Part shown: positions 29,521-39,324 of the stretch, one piece after another
Numbering within the stretch: position 1 is the first letter of the stretch
How the letters are laid out: every line of letters starts with the position of its first letter
NCBI GenBank assembly: GCA_014898425.1
Contig: RCSZ01000003.1
Location: forward strand, 2,232,001 to 2,296,000
Direction of reading: 5' to 3'
DNA length: 64,000 nt
Source of the DNA: Botryotinia globosa
Taxonomy: Eukaryota > Ascomycota > Leotiomycetes > Helotiales > Sclerotiniaceae
Program-made: the position numbers and the translations under genes
The notes under the pieces: model-generated
Seen by the model: the letters and a program-made list of their open reading frames with translations, nothing else
Databases searched by the model: none
What the model was told of the DNA's origin: nothing

Positions 29521-29690
29521 TATTAGAATATTGATTATATAATCAAAAAGAATATTGTATTAATTAATATTGTATTAATACTTTTTTATATATTTAATAT
29601 TTAATTTCTTATAATTAATAATAATCAAAAACAAATACAACTATATAGGACTAAGTACTTACATTTATATCAACCAAGTTGATACCAACA
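29521..29690 (+). repeat. 3' LTR (170 bp) of Copia copy B
   Basis: It ends GATACCAACA and is followed by ATGTA (29691-29695), identical to the 5 bp before the 5' LTR. The AT-rich block ends sharply here. Confidence 0.92.
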
Positions 29691-30148
29691 ATGTAATTAG
29701 GAGAGGGCAGAAGCGGGCGAGTAAGTGAGAGGAGAACGGAGAACAGGGAGTCACGTGAGATGGAATCAGGTTGCACACCTCCCCGCGTTTCCTTCTTTAC
29801 CCCATATCCGACGTCTATTAATGCGAATTATTGAATTTCAACATTTATCTTCAGATCCTAGAGCCTTGTGTTCAAAAAATGTTGTCTTGCATATTGACTT
29901 GAAGGATTACGAATGCACTGCATGGTTCGAATGCATGGTTCGAATGCACAGCTGGGAATATGATTGGCTGTAAAATTTGCTGTGCCTCCCGTGAAGTTGA
30001 ACGCATTCTGCATGTAACCGCCCAACAGGACCACCTTTCTTCTATATCTCGCCACTCAATCCTCGGACGATTGAGGAAAATGAATAGAGGAATTTTGGAA
30101 ACTTTTAATTACTACAATCATTCTTGTATTCTTGTCCCCATAACCAAC

Positions 30149-31757
30149 ATGGAACCCAGTTCAGCTCTTGGAAATGATCTAGATCCAAATATTCTCGCTG
30201 GTATGTTCATTCTTGCCTTCTGTGTTGTGGATCTTTCAAAGGATCCCTTTCCATTTATCAGCATCTCATAGGACCGTAAAGAAAGCTTTAGATGTACAAA
30301 TTCAAGCGGTACATTCCGAGGCTCCTGTCATTGGATCTCAATGGGCTGATGCAAATTGTACAAAATGAACCTAAACAATTCTACCCGAAAGTCCCATCAA
30401 GATACAGACAATCGGTTCGATTGCATGAACCGTATTTGCACATTTTGATTATGGAATCTTATTAGTATAAGATCTGGAAGCTCATTGATTACCTCGATGC
30501 TGAGGTTTAGACACAATATGATATGAAAATCAGCTGCCGAGCGATCGCAGCTAACATCCTCGTGTAGAGCTTCCCGAGGTGGAAAAAGTACTCCAAATAT
30601 CTGGCTTGGGTGTCTCCGCCTGGGCAACTAAATCTAGGATATCGACGCTACTGAAAGATGGGACAAATCAAGACTACTATCTGAAGGTATTCTCATGAAC
30701 ATTGCAAAATACAATATGCTAATAATATGGAGCTTTAGACAACAGTTGGCGACTTAGGTCGAGCTTCTATAAATGGAGAGTTTGAGTCAATGAAGGCCAT
30801 ACAGAAAGTCGTGCCTGGTTTTATAGCCCCAGCAATTGCCCAAGGCTCAATGAAGAACGAACCAGACTGTCACTTCTATCTCGGCCGATATCTACCAATC
30901 ATAGATGAATTGGTGGAACCCAGTTCATTCTGTGAGCAAATTGCCAGACTACATAGAGACTCCGTCTCTCCAAACAACAAATTTGGGTTCCACACAGTGA
31001 CCTTCAATGGCGATCTCCCACAGAAAATTGACTATTCTGATAGTTGGGAATCTTTTTTCGCAGATGGGTTTTGCCATATGTTAGATATCAATACAGAACG
31101 AGCAGGACCAAGTGAGGAGCTGGAAGCTCTGCTCCCTGCATTTTTTGAGAAGGTCATTCCTCGATTACTTAGACCATTAGAGGGAAGAATCAAGCCAAGT
31201 CTAGTTCGTAAGTATTTCGCTCTCAAAGTCACTATCATTACCCAATTTCCCGGAACCTGACCATTCCAATTTCATATAGACGGGAATATATGGTATGGGA
31301 ATGCCGGTGTCAATGCCCTTGAAGGCGAAGCTGTAACATTTGATCCTGGATGCTTCTATGCTCATAATGAATGTGAGTACAACTCAACTACGGGCTTTCC
31401 CACTACAACTAATCTGCTAACCGACACTTTGGTGTAGATGAGCTGGGCAACTGGCGACCAGAGCGTAATAAGTTCTCGAAAGCATATTTCAATGCCTACC
31501 ATACCTACATCCCGAAGGCCTCACCGGAAGAGGACTATGAAGATCGCATTGTTCTGTACTCTATGCGCTTTAATCTACATGCTGCAAGTCTCTTCCCGGC
31601 GATTTTAGGATTTCGAGAGTCGTGAGTACACATTCTTTGGTATCGCTTTAGCGACTCTTGAAACCCAAGCTCTAATAAATGAAATAGACTTATACAAGAT
31701 ATGAAGTATTTGGTAGAGAAATACCCTGAAGGATTGTCATCTGATTTCGAAGCTTGA
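30149..31757 (+). CDS. fructosamine-3-kinase-like protein with altered catalytic motif (6 exons, 328 aa)
   Basis: Deduced exons: 30149-30200, 30568-30686, 30739-31207, 31280-31372, 31438-31621, 31688-31757. They join into one frame of 328 codons, the usual family length. Recognisable blocks of the FN3K/ketosamine kinase family (APH-like fold, phosphorylation of glycated protein amines) are SAWATKSRI, QDYYLK (Lys57), KFGFHTVTFNG, SWESFFADG, EKVIPRLLRPL, WYGNAG, TFDPGCFYAHNEYELG and NKFSKAYFNAYH. The family HGD catalytic motif reads HGN here (Asn216, codon 31285-31287), with the His codon split by intron 3. The metal-binding Asp235 is kept. Intron 1 (367 nt) is much longer than the others (52-72 nt) and is the least certain part. 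The gene lies 0.5 kb from the RIP block. Probably a recently inactivated enzyme or a pseudokinase. Confidence 0.82.
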
Positions 31758-32865
31758 AATCGTTCGAAATTTATATCTGTTTTGGAAAGCTCACAGTCAC
31801 TGTATCTGCAACACCATGTTAGATCACGAAGATTTGAGATCTCACATCTAGCATTAATTATTAAAATATTACCCGATAACCTTAGGTTGCCACCTCTCAT
31901 TTATTCAAATTTCCAAACAGATGAAGCCGTGTAGTTGATGTACCCGATCATTACGGTGTCGCTTTTGAATGTCCCAAAAAGATACAGGCATTGATCTGCT
32001 ATTGTGCCAGATTGACTCAGAGCTTCATGTCGTGTTAATCCCCCAGACGCGGTTGAATAGCGAGACTTTTTCGAACGTATATGTTTTACGATTTCCAACT
32101 GCATACCTGTTAGGATGTTGCCGACCATTTTGAACATGGGGCTCTTGTGATATCTGACTGATTCAATGAGTTCTATCAAACAAAATCAAATCATGAAAAG
32201 CTTTACTCTTTTCACAGAGCTATGTCAGATCAACCTTGAACACTTTCAAATCAATATCCATCCAGAAATTTTTGAAAACCCTGTTGGGATTTTGGCTATT
32301 CAAAGGTATATATGGGAAGTACAATATAAAGCATAGAACACGAAGAAACTTAAACTACAACTATTGTAAGATTAGTAGGTACTAAAGTTGGAAGAAAGCT
32401 GTGTATTGAGCGCTCTGATACATCAGAGCTCTCCCAGAACGGATTGATTTCAGCTTCCTCTGCATCATATCACATCGGGAACTATTCTCTCGATGATATC
32501 TTGAAGTGATGAATTTTCCAGGTGGTGTTATGTTAAAATATTAGAGAATAATCCCTATCCAATCTTGCATTGAAGTTTATTTTCAAAGGGAGTTCCATTG
32601 TTTTCGTCACAATGGAGCTGATCGTGAGGTGCCGATTTAACCAATCCAGCAAGATCTATCGTGATTAAAATCATGTCAAGTGTTTGACCGTCCGGAGTTT
32701 TAGGAAATTTTAAGTAGAATAATTCTTGATTATAGCTGGTTACACTATTCTTAGCAAGTCAATATGTTGGTTCCTGCGTGAAGAGTTGAGGCTCTGGGTG
32801 TTTTACCTCGTGTAATGTTTTTTGTATCGTAGAACAAACAGTGTATGAAATCTCTTCTTCTTCCA
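31758..32865. other. no recognisable gene; spacer between FN3K-like gene and AKR pseudogene
   Basis: A minus-strand frame is open from 32179 to 31535 apart from one TAA at about 31903, but it overlaps the FN3K-like exons and resembles nothing I know. I see no RNA gene or repeat here. Confidence 0.4.
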
Positions 32866-33658
32866 CTAATCCCAAGGAGCTCGATTGTCTACCGGCTGAT
32901 CAAGTTCCTCGTCGAAAATATCAAAACCCAAATGTTTGCTTGGGTCTAAATATCTCACAGGTCCACTCTCAATGGTTGTCGTCAAGTCATCAATGATTGC
33001 AAAGTGCTCCTCACTTTTAGTGGCACAACACTGAGATTTTCAGAGAGCCGACTCTCATTAGAAGTCTTTGGTATTACTGAAGTGCCACGCTGGACGGCCC
33101 AGGATAGAATGACCTGTGCCGAGGTCATGTCAGTTTGATTGGCAATCTGAGCAATCTATTATCGTTAACTCTATGTCAGTCCGTGGTTTTCAGTCTAGGG
33201 AACCTGATGATCACTGACTATACATAAGATATAAATCAACTATTGTGATATTAGAAGCCGAATCAAGTATACTTTCGATATGCATCACTTACCATATTCC
33301 AAGCCCAGAGCTTTCAAACTCAAATCTAACGCACGCTCGAAGTCTTTAGGCTCATGCCATGATTGAGCTCTTAACAAAATAAGCAGGCATCGCTTTTGTT
33401 TAGATTCTCATGAACCTAAAGTTTAGTGGTGATAAAAAACTCATCTCTCGAGATACTGCTTTCCTTGATAGCTTCTCCAATAGCCTTTTCATTGTCATAA
33501 GCTGCTGCGCCATCAAGATGTCGATATCCAGCCTGGATCACTGCCTTCACGATGTTCTTTACTTTCTCATTTCCATCATTACCTTGGAAGGTTCCTAGAC
33601 CGATAGCTGGCAAGGTGCTACCATTTACCAAACGGAAACCAGTAATAGGAGCTGCCAT
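32866..33658 (-). pseudogene. aldo-keto reductase pseudogene with internal deletion
   Basis: The N-terminal exon (33658 to about 33430) is intact AKR: MAAPITGFRLVNGSTLPAIG, GYRHLDGAAAYDNE with catalytic Asp and Tyr, and FFITTKL with catalytic Lys, then TAG where Trp is expected. Homology resumes at SWHEPKDFERALDLSLKALG (about 33363-33304) and, past a plausible intron, VDLYLMYS, where LMHWP is expected (catalytic His codon now TAT). About 130 residues of the barrel are then missing. The C-terminal part returns as TSAQVILSWAVQRGTSVIPK (near 33120-33055), shifts frame near 33000, and ends KHLGFDIFDEELDQPV...APWD at 32866. Normal members (about 310-330 aa) reduce aldehydes and ketones with NADPH. 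Stops, frameshift and deletion make function very unlikely. Confidence 0.87.
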
Positions 33659-34550
33659 GATTCTACCAGCAAGAGAAATGTCGTGTTTCAAAGTTGTTAG
33701 ATGTGGTTGATGTTTGGACAAGATTCTGTCAGCAAGTAGGTATGCTGACCAATTAATCGATTGGCCTTGCATGCATTCACAACATCTGCCCATTGCAGCT
33801 GTTCACTGCAATTGTATGGTACGACCTCGATGTTTAGTAGACCAGCTTGTGCTATGTAGACGTGATAAGTCATGACCGAGGACTGAGATCATTCCACAAT
33901 ACAGATATACCACTCAGATATTTAGACTTCATCCTTCATTCTCCAATTCAACATCAAGCATTCGAGCTCGATTGTTCAATCCAATCTTGGACCATGACTT
34001 CTTATCTCACAAAACCCTCATGTATCTTCAGTCATCTTTTGAGATTCAACTATTGCTATAATGGATCCAATGCATCGATGAATATGTATCTAGATGTTGA
34101 GACGTGGATAGTGTACATCGATTCGACATCACCCTACACGAGTAATGCATCCACTGGTGGTCCCAAGAATATCTTGAAACGATTCATTACAGAATCAGTT
34201 CAACCTCATCAAGACCAGGGATAAAAATGATAGTGAAGATCACAGAAAAAGTAGCAAACAAAGATCCAGAACTCAACTTTTGATATTGATATTGAAGTCA
34301 CCAAATAACCCCAGACCTGCTTAGTAATCCAGCCTAATAATTGGCTACATGACAAGGCGCGATTTTTTATTTTATCACTTCTAGCCTCGTTTATCGTCCC
34401 CCTCCAAAAATAATTTATTTCCCTCGAGAACAACCTTTCTACAATTCCACCACTCAAACAGCAACCTCGATTCCCTACATAATTCCTCTATGTTACGTCA
34501 ACACCGGTAGCACAATCTCAAGCTTCCCATTTGCACAACCATAACCCATC
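33659..34550. other. intergenic, divergent promoter region
   Basis: Spacer between the minus-strand AKR pseudogene and plus-strand RPC34. A 125-codon plus-strand frame (33847-34224) has no recognisable content. The RPC34 promoter should lie in the last few hundred bases; I see no clear TATA box. Confidence 0.4.
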
Positions 34551-35766
34551 ATGTCTTCACGAGCAGCGACCGCGGCGTCAGCGCCCGATGATAAAATCGC
34601 AGCCTTGAAAAAAGTCCTTTATGACGAGTGTTTTGAATCTTTCGAAGATAATCCTACCTTTTTCCAAGAAGACTTGTTCGAACTCAAAGTTCTACCTAAT
34701 GATGATGTGGCTATGCTGTTGGCCGTCACTCAGGGCCTCACAAATGATAAATTGTTTAAGGTGGTTCAGGATTCGCAGAGGGGAATTGGATGGAAATTGC
34801 GTACTCAAGAGGAAGCTAAGAAGTAGGAACTCCCTTTGCCTTTTACGTCTGATCTTGCGACAAAGCAGAATCAGAATCGCCAGTTTGTGATGTATGTACA
34901 ATGCTAATTAGTCCCTGAACAATAGCTATCGCAGTCTTTCCTCGGAACAAGAAATTGTCTACGCTCTCATCGACGAAGCCGGCCAAGAAGGAATATGGAC
35001 CAAAACTATCAAGGCTCGGTCCAATCTCCACGATGCAGTTTTTCGCACGGCGCTCAAGCATCTCGAGACCAAACACTTGATCTCAGAAATGAAATCTGTA
35101 GAGGCGCGTAATAGGAAAATGTACATCAAATCTAGTCTGCAACCTTCCGATCGAGCCACTGGTGGGGCATGGTATACCGATAATGAACTAGACGAGGAGT
35201 TCATCACACAGATCTCGCATATTTTATTTGATCACATCCACAGGAAATCTTTCTATAAATCTAGTTCGGCGAGTTTGAGGAGGCCAAAGAAGGTTATGGG
35301 AAAGAAAATGTCCACGGATGAAGCAAAAGCATTGAGAGACAAAACATTAGGATCCCGAGTCAAGATCGAAGATGTTACCGAGGACGACGCCATAGATGGT
35401 GCTAGAAGACACTACGATGCTCTATTGCCTATGCCACCCGGCTACCAAGGATATCCAACCCTCAATGAACTCACATCCTTCATTGAGAATTCAGGAGCTA
35501 CAGCTATGACTTTGACTGCTCAGGATATTCAGCAATTACTGGACATATTGATTTTTGATAATAAGATTGAGAGGGTTCTTGCGGGTCCAGAAGGTGTTTG
35601 TTATAGGGCTGTAAGGAAAGGATTTAGGGAGGAACAGGAAGGTGGCCCATTTAGTGCCTTGACGGATGTTCCGTGTGGACACTGTCCGGTTGTCGATCTG
35701 TGTGAAGAGGGTGGGCCGGTAGGACCAAGTACTTGTGAATACTTTCAAACATGGTTGAATATTTAG
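34551..35766 (+). CDS. RPC34: RNA polymerase III subunit RPC34/RPC6 (RPC39 in human)
   Basis: Two exons, 34551-34822 and 34926-35766 (intron GTAGGA...CAATAG, 103 nt), encode 370 aa. The protein is a subunit of the Pol III initiation heterotrimer and contacts TFIIIB during promoter opening. Tandem winged helices are visible: LFKVVQDSQRGIGWKLRTQEEAK with EQEIVYALIDEAGQEGIWTK (about 60-120), then HLETKHLISEMKSVEARNRKMY (about 130-155). The family segment GGAWYTDNELDEEFI follows near residue 170. The C-terminus carries C-x2-C-x5-C-x10-C (CGHCPVVDLC...C), matching the Fe-S cluster ligands known for this subunit. Length and motifs are normal. It converges on the cyclophilin gene with a 272-bp gap. 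Confidence 0.96.
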
Positions 35767-36038
35767 GGCGAAAATGGTTATTTGGGATTGGATTCTATTA
35801 CATAGCATAGCGACGGCCGGCTTTGGAGTTCAGGGGAGATACCACAAATGGGAAGCATCAAAACTCAGGCCTCAATCACATAGGTAGATATCACATTGAG
35901 AAAACAGAATTATTTAGTAAAATCCGTTGCATTACTTTTCGTCATTCATTCCGCCAGATAGCTAATCATAATGAAGATCACCGAACGATGTCGGGCTCAA
36001 AAACCACCTGCCACCGGTACACTCGCTAGTAAATGCAT

Positions 36039-37118
36039 TTATAGTTGTCCAGACTTGACAATGGTTGGCTTCTTGTTGTATTGAACCTTTCCACTGCCGG
36101 ATCCGGTAGCCTCGAGAGCCTTGACAATCTTCAAGGACTCCTCATCGGCGACCTCACCGAAAACGACGTGCTTGCCGTCCAACCAGCTGGTAACAACGGT
36201 GGTAACGAAGAATTGGGATCCGTTGCTATATAGTTATTAGCTGATTGAACTAATGTAAAAGCTCGGAAGAGATTTGTATTGTAAACTTACGTGTTTGGTC
36301 CAGCGTTGGCCATGGAGAGGAGACCTGGACGGGTGTGCTTTCGCTCAAAGTTCTCATCGGCGAACTTCTCGCCGTAGATTGACTTTCCACCAGTACCCTG
36401 TATTATTCTTAGCTTCGAGTTTGATAAAATGTTTTCATCGAGTATTTGTAACGTACGTTGCCACGGGTGAAGTCACCTCCTTGGAGCATGAATTGAGGAA
36501 TGATTCTGTGGAAGGAAGAACCCTCATATCCGAAACCCTTCTCACCAGTGCAGAGAGCACGGAAGTTCTCGGCGGTCTTTGGGACTACTTCATCGTAAAG
36601 GTTGAACTTGATTCTTCCGGATTGCTCTGTGATAAGAAAAGTGTATGTCAGCTCCGGAAACCAAGAGGGGGAAGTGGAAGGTGGGGCAAAGATGACGACA
36701 ATCAAAATCAACAAAATGTGTCTTTAGAGCTCAACAGGAGCTCAATTGGCGCAATAACAGATGCGCAGATTCATATTGTGATGAAAAGTGATTGATGTTT
36801 TAATGAAGTTGATGTAAAATGGATTAAGGAGATGGTGATTGTATCACTTACCTTGGATATTAGAGGTAGCCTTTCCGGAAGCGTCAAGGACTGGACCTTC
36901 CCAGGTAACATCGAAGAAACTATTAAGGTGTGAGCTTCAATGAAGTTACGTTGATGAAGTTTTGAGATAAGAACGTACGTTGAAATGGCCATATTTGATT
37001 TAGATGCGTGAAATTGTCTTGAAGAGATAGAGTTGAAAGAGTTGTTGATGAAGGTGTTGCGAAGGAGGGGCAGCGAAGTGCTTTTCAACGCAGAAGCAGT
37101 GCGGGGCACGAATAGCAT
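36039..37118 (-). CDS. CYP1: cyclophilin A-type peptidyl-prolyl isomerase with mitochondrial presequence
   Basis: Five exons on the minus strand: 37118-36979, 36919-36852, 36626-36457, 36397-36291, 36225-36039; 223 aa. The enzyme isomerises prolyl peptide bonds and is the cyclosporin A receptor. The core from residue 43 (MAIST) is a complete cyclophilin: [43 protein letters not shown] with the catalytic Arg, [14 protein letters not shown], and [14 protein letters not shown] with the Trp needed for cyclosporin binding. Residues 1-42 form a basic, Ser/Arg-rich, acid-poor leader typical of mitochondrial import. The second in-frame Met at 43 could give a cytosolic form, as known for fungal dual-localised cyclophilins (for example Neurospora). 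The upstream region is repeat-rich (GT and AAGGC tracts). Confidence 0.95.
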
Positions 37119-37204
37119 TTTTAGCGAAGTTGTGAAGAGCTCCCTAATTGGTTGGATTAGTTCTCTGGTGGGGCAGGGTAAAAAAAAAGGTGAATATGAG
37201 GCGT

Positions 37205-37303
37205 GCGTGGGAATGAGTGTGTGGGTGAGTGAGTGAGTGTGTGTGTGTGTGTGTGTGTGTGAGGGAAGCAAGGCAAGGCAAGGCAAGGCAAGGCAAGGCA
37301 AGG
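37205..37303. repeat. (GT)n and (AAGGC)n tracts upstream of cyclophilin
   Basis: A GTGA/GT tract with at least 12 uninterrupted GT units (37237-37260) is followed by about seven AAGGC units (37266-37303). They lie 90-190 bp upstream of the cyclophilin start codon, in its 5' leader or promoter. On the cyclophilin sense strand they read (AC)n and (GCCTT)n, the latter pyrimidine-rich. Length polymorphism is likely. Confidence 0.9.
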
Positions 37304-37618
37304 TGAGGTAGTAAAAGGTGGTAGTAGCAGTTGCCGTAGCACGAATGATAGCAATTGGAGCAAGTGAGAGTGTGCGTACCAATACCAAAGCAAATCAAGA
37401 AAATGAGGTGAATTGATCAGGGATATTCTTCGGGTTGTAGGTTGTAAGTTGTGAATGGAAAGGATTGGTTAGAATGAATGGAAGGGAAAGAGAAGGAATC
37501 GATCGGAAGGAGGGGGAAGAGAAAACAAGTAATGCAGGTGGGGTAGGGTGAGCTCAGCAAAGGTAGGGATATGAGGTTACTAGTATGTAGTATATGTAGT
37601 ATATGTAGTATATACCTA

Positions 37619-37970
37619 CAGTAAAATCTCTCTATAAGGATTCCCTTTATAAAGATAATCTCTATTATTCTTATTTTTTTTTAAATCTAAAAATAATTTG
37701 TATTTTTAAAAACATTTTATTAGGATGTCCTTATATTTTTTAATCTCAGGATTATATATATCCTTACTAGATTAATAGAATTATCGAAATTAATTATTTT
37801 TATAAAAATAAAAAATGTATAAAATAATCACAAAATATAACCTAATTAAAACTAATCAAAAACGGATTACTATTATATCAAGATTAATCAAATATCTCTA
37901 TATAAAAATACCTCTATATATTCTTGAAAAAGACTACAAAAACCAGTATTCTTATAGAGAGGTTTTGCTA
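37619..37970. mobile_element. 352-bp AT-rich non-autonomous DNA element (MITE-like, pogo/Tc1-type ends)
   Basis: Left end CAGTAAAATCTCTCTATAAG and right end (read inward) TAGCAAAACCTCTCTATAAG form terminal inverted repeats of about 20 bp with three mismatches, C/T or G/A type changes apart from position 1-4 ambiguity. The dinucleotide TA flanks both sides (37617-37618 and 37971-37972), as in pogo/Tc1-mariner insertions. The interior is AT-rich without an open frame. It lies between the cyclophilin promoter and a gene-free stretch. I know similar CAGTAAAACCTCTATAA ends from fungal pogo-like elements. Confidence 0.75.
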
Positions 37971-37972
37971 TA

Positions 37973-39324
37973 ATATATACCTAGGTAGAGAGAGTAGCTC
38001 TTCTCGAATAGACAATGAGAACTCTAATAGATCCGACATATACATACGTATAGTATTGAATACCCAGGAGATAAATAAAACTATATAATTAGAGATAAAC
38101 TATTATAAGACTACTAGGTCGTGATTCAAGTAGATGTTCTTTAAAAGAGGAACATCTTTCTAATTTCTTCCCACGATACATCTCTGCTTCTTCATTCTAC
38201 TTCCTATATACGTATCTAACTACAGTAGTACTTTCTACCAAGTAATCGAGGTTAATCCGCCTCTCATAGCCACTTTTCAGACGCATCATATCATCATTCA
38301 ATCCATATTCATCGGCGTTTGGCAGCTGCGGGAAAGATAGAGTCTAGACGATCCGAACTTTCTCGGTCTACTGGCAGTATTTGGGTCGATTTGGAATATA
38401 CCATTACGGAAAATCCAATCAGGAGACGCCGCGCATTTGGTTGAGGATGACATGACTGACGCCTTTACCTATTCTTTTTCTCGGCTGGAGGGGAGGCAAA
38501 AACCGCAGCACACAAGAGGCGGGATGCGGGTTACTTTGCAAACTCAATGACCCAATGCCCCAATCATTCAAAAGCGTGCAATGGAATACGAAAGATGTGC
38601 TTGACCTGCAGGTCTCACTCCTGCAAGTTTGCTCGGGGTATCTCAGCAACGTACCTTATTTGGTTTGGTGAAGGATGCTTGTTTTCATACCGAAGAAAAC
38701 ACGGTCAGATGCAATTGATCGGAGGAGGGGGAGGGGGAGGGGGAGGGGAAGGGGGAGGACACAGAAGATTGGCGAATACTACACCGATTGTACCACGTAG
38801 TCTATGGATGCTTTCCTCGAGTATGTAGAACGTTGACCTATGAAGATATTTCAAACTTCTTATTTTTCCCTTGTAGCGAATTTCCCCCGACTGATGAGAT
38901 ATTAAGAGCAAGGGCCCTTCACCGCTTCCTTACGTACTTCTGCCATGATTCTTCGGCATCAGTACAATCATTAGGTACTGTACTCTCGTAGAGCCATTAG
39001 TCAATCAGGTCTTGACATAGGAACGGAGTGGAAGTGCTGAAAACATGAAGAGAATAATAGGTAGCTGCTATCTCAACTACTCATCCCACAACCAAAGACA
39101 TTTCATATCTTTGCTAGAAGATGTTGATATCAACTTGGGCCCATATCACGTGACCAATCATCCTTTCCAAGTTTAGTGTCAACTTATTAGCTTACGATTG
39201 GCCGCCGTTCTAGGACACATGGGACTTCTGCATCTCCATACAGTCAGTATCCAGATAATTTCCCCCGCGTCTATAACTCCATATCATCAATTAATTCCAT
39301 TAATTCTATTGAACGACTCAAGCC
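37973..39324. other. gene-free stretch with a G-rich tract
   Basis: No convincing coding region. The only striking item is a GGAGGGGGA-type purine run at 38721-38760. The last 150 bp should contain the epsin promoter. Short frames here are translations of the G-run and low-complexity DNA. Confidence 0.45.
38721..38760 (+). repeat. (GGGGGA)n purine tract, G-quadruplex-prone
   Basis: Five runs of four to five G separated by single A or AA within 40 bases. This is a textbook quadruplex-compatible pattern on the plus strand. Confidence 0.85.

Larger units (their letters stand above)
23949..29690 (+). mobile_element. Copia-family element copy B, full length with 5-bp target duplication
   Basis: The element runs from a 170-bp LTR at 23949-24118 to one at 29521-29690 and is flanked by ATGTA on both sides. 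Between them lie a gag-like Lys/Asn-rich region (24925-25107), a degenerate protease/gag-pol junction (26048-26308), an integrase core (about 26860-27500, including NFVNKKFI and a YYIRIKKQI-like stretch) and a Copia-type RT (about 27780-28600, with RSIYIEIL and SLYNIFEVGNY). The RT dyad reads INN at 28451-28459, where an intact relative has TDD. Many TAA/TAG stops interrupt every domain. The long polyprotein matches, as I recall it, a fungal Copia lineage with integrase upstream of RT. Confidence 0.9.

Noticed and set aside
31535..32179. Long minus-strand open stretch opposite and beyond the FN3K-like gene
   Set aside because: It overlaps well-supported FN3K-like exons on the other strand, contains a stop, and shows no family signature.
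33847..34224. 125-codon plus-strand frame
   Set aside because: No motif, no homology I recognise, and it lies in a divergent promoter region.
37144..37398. Open frames rich in Thr-His or Leu-Pro-Cys upstream of cyclophilin
   Set aside because: They are translations of the GT and AAGGC tracts in the promoter/leader.
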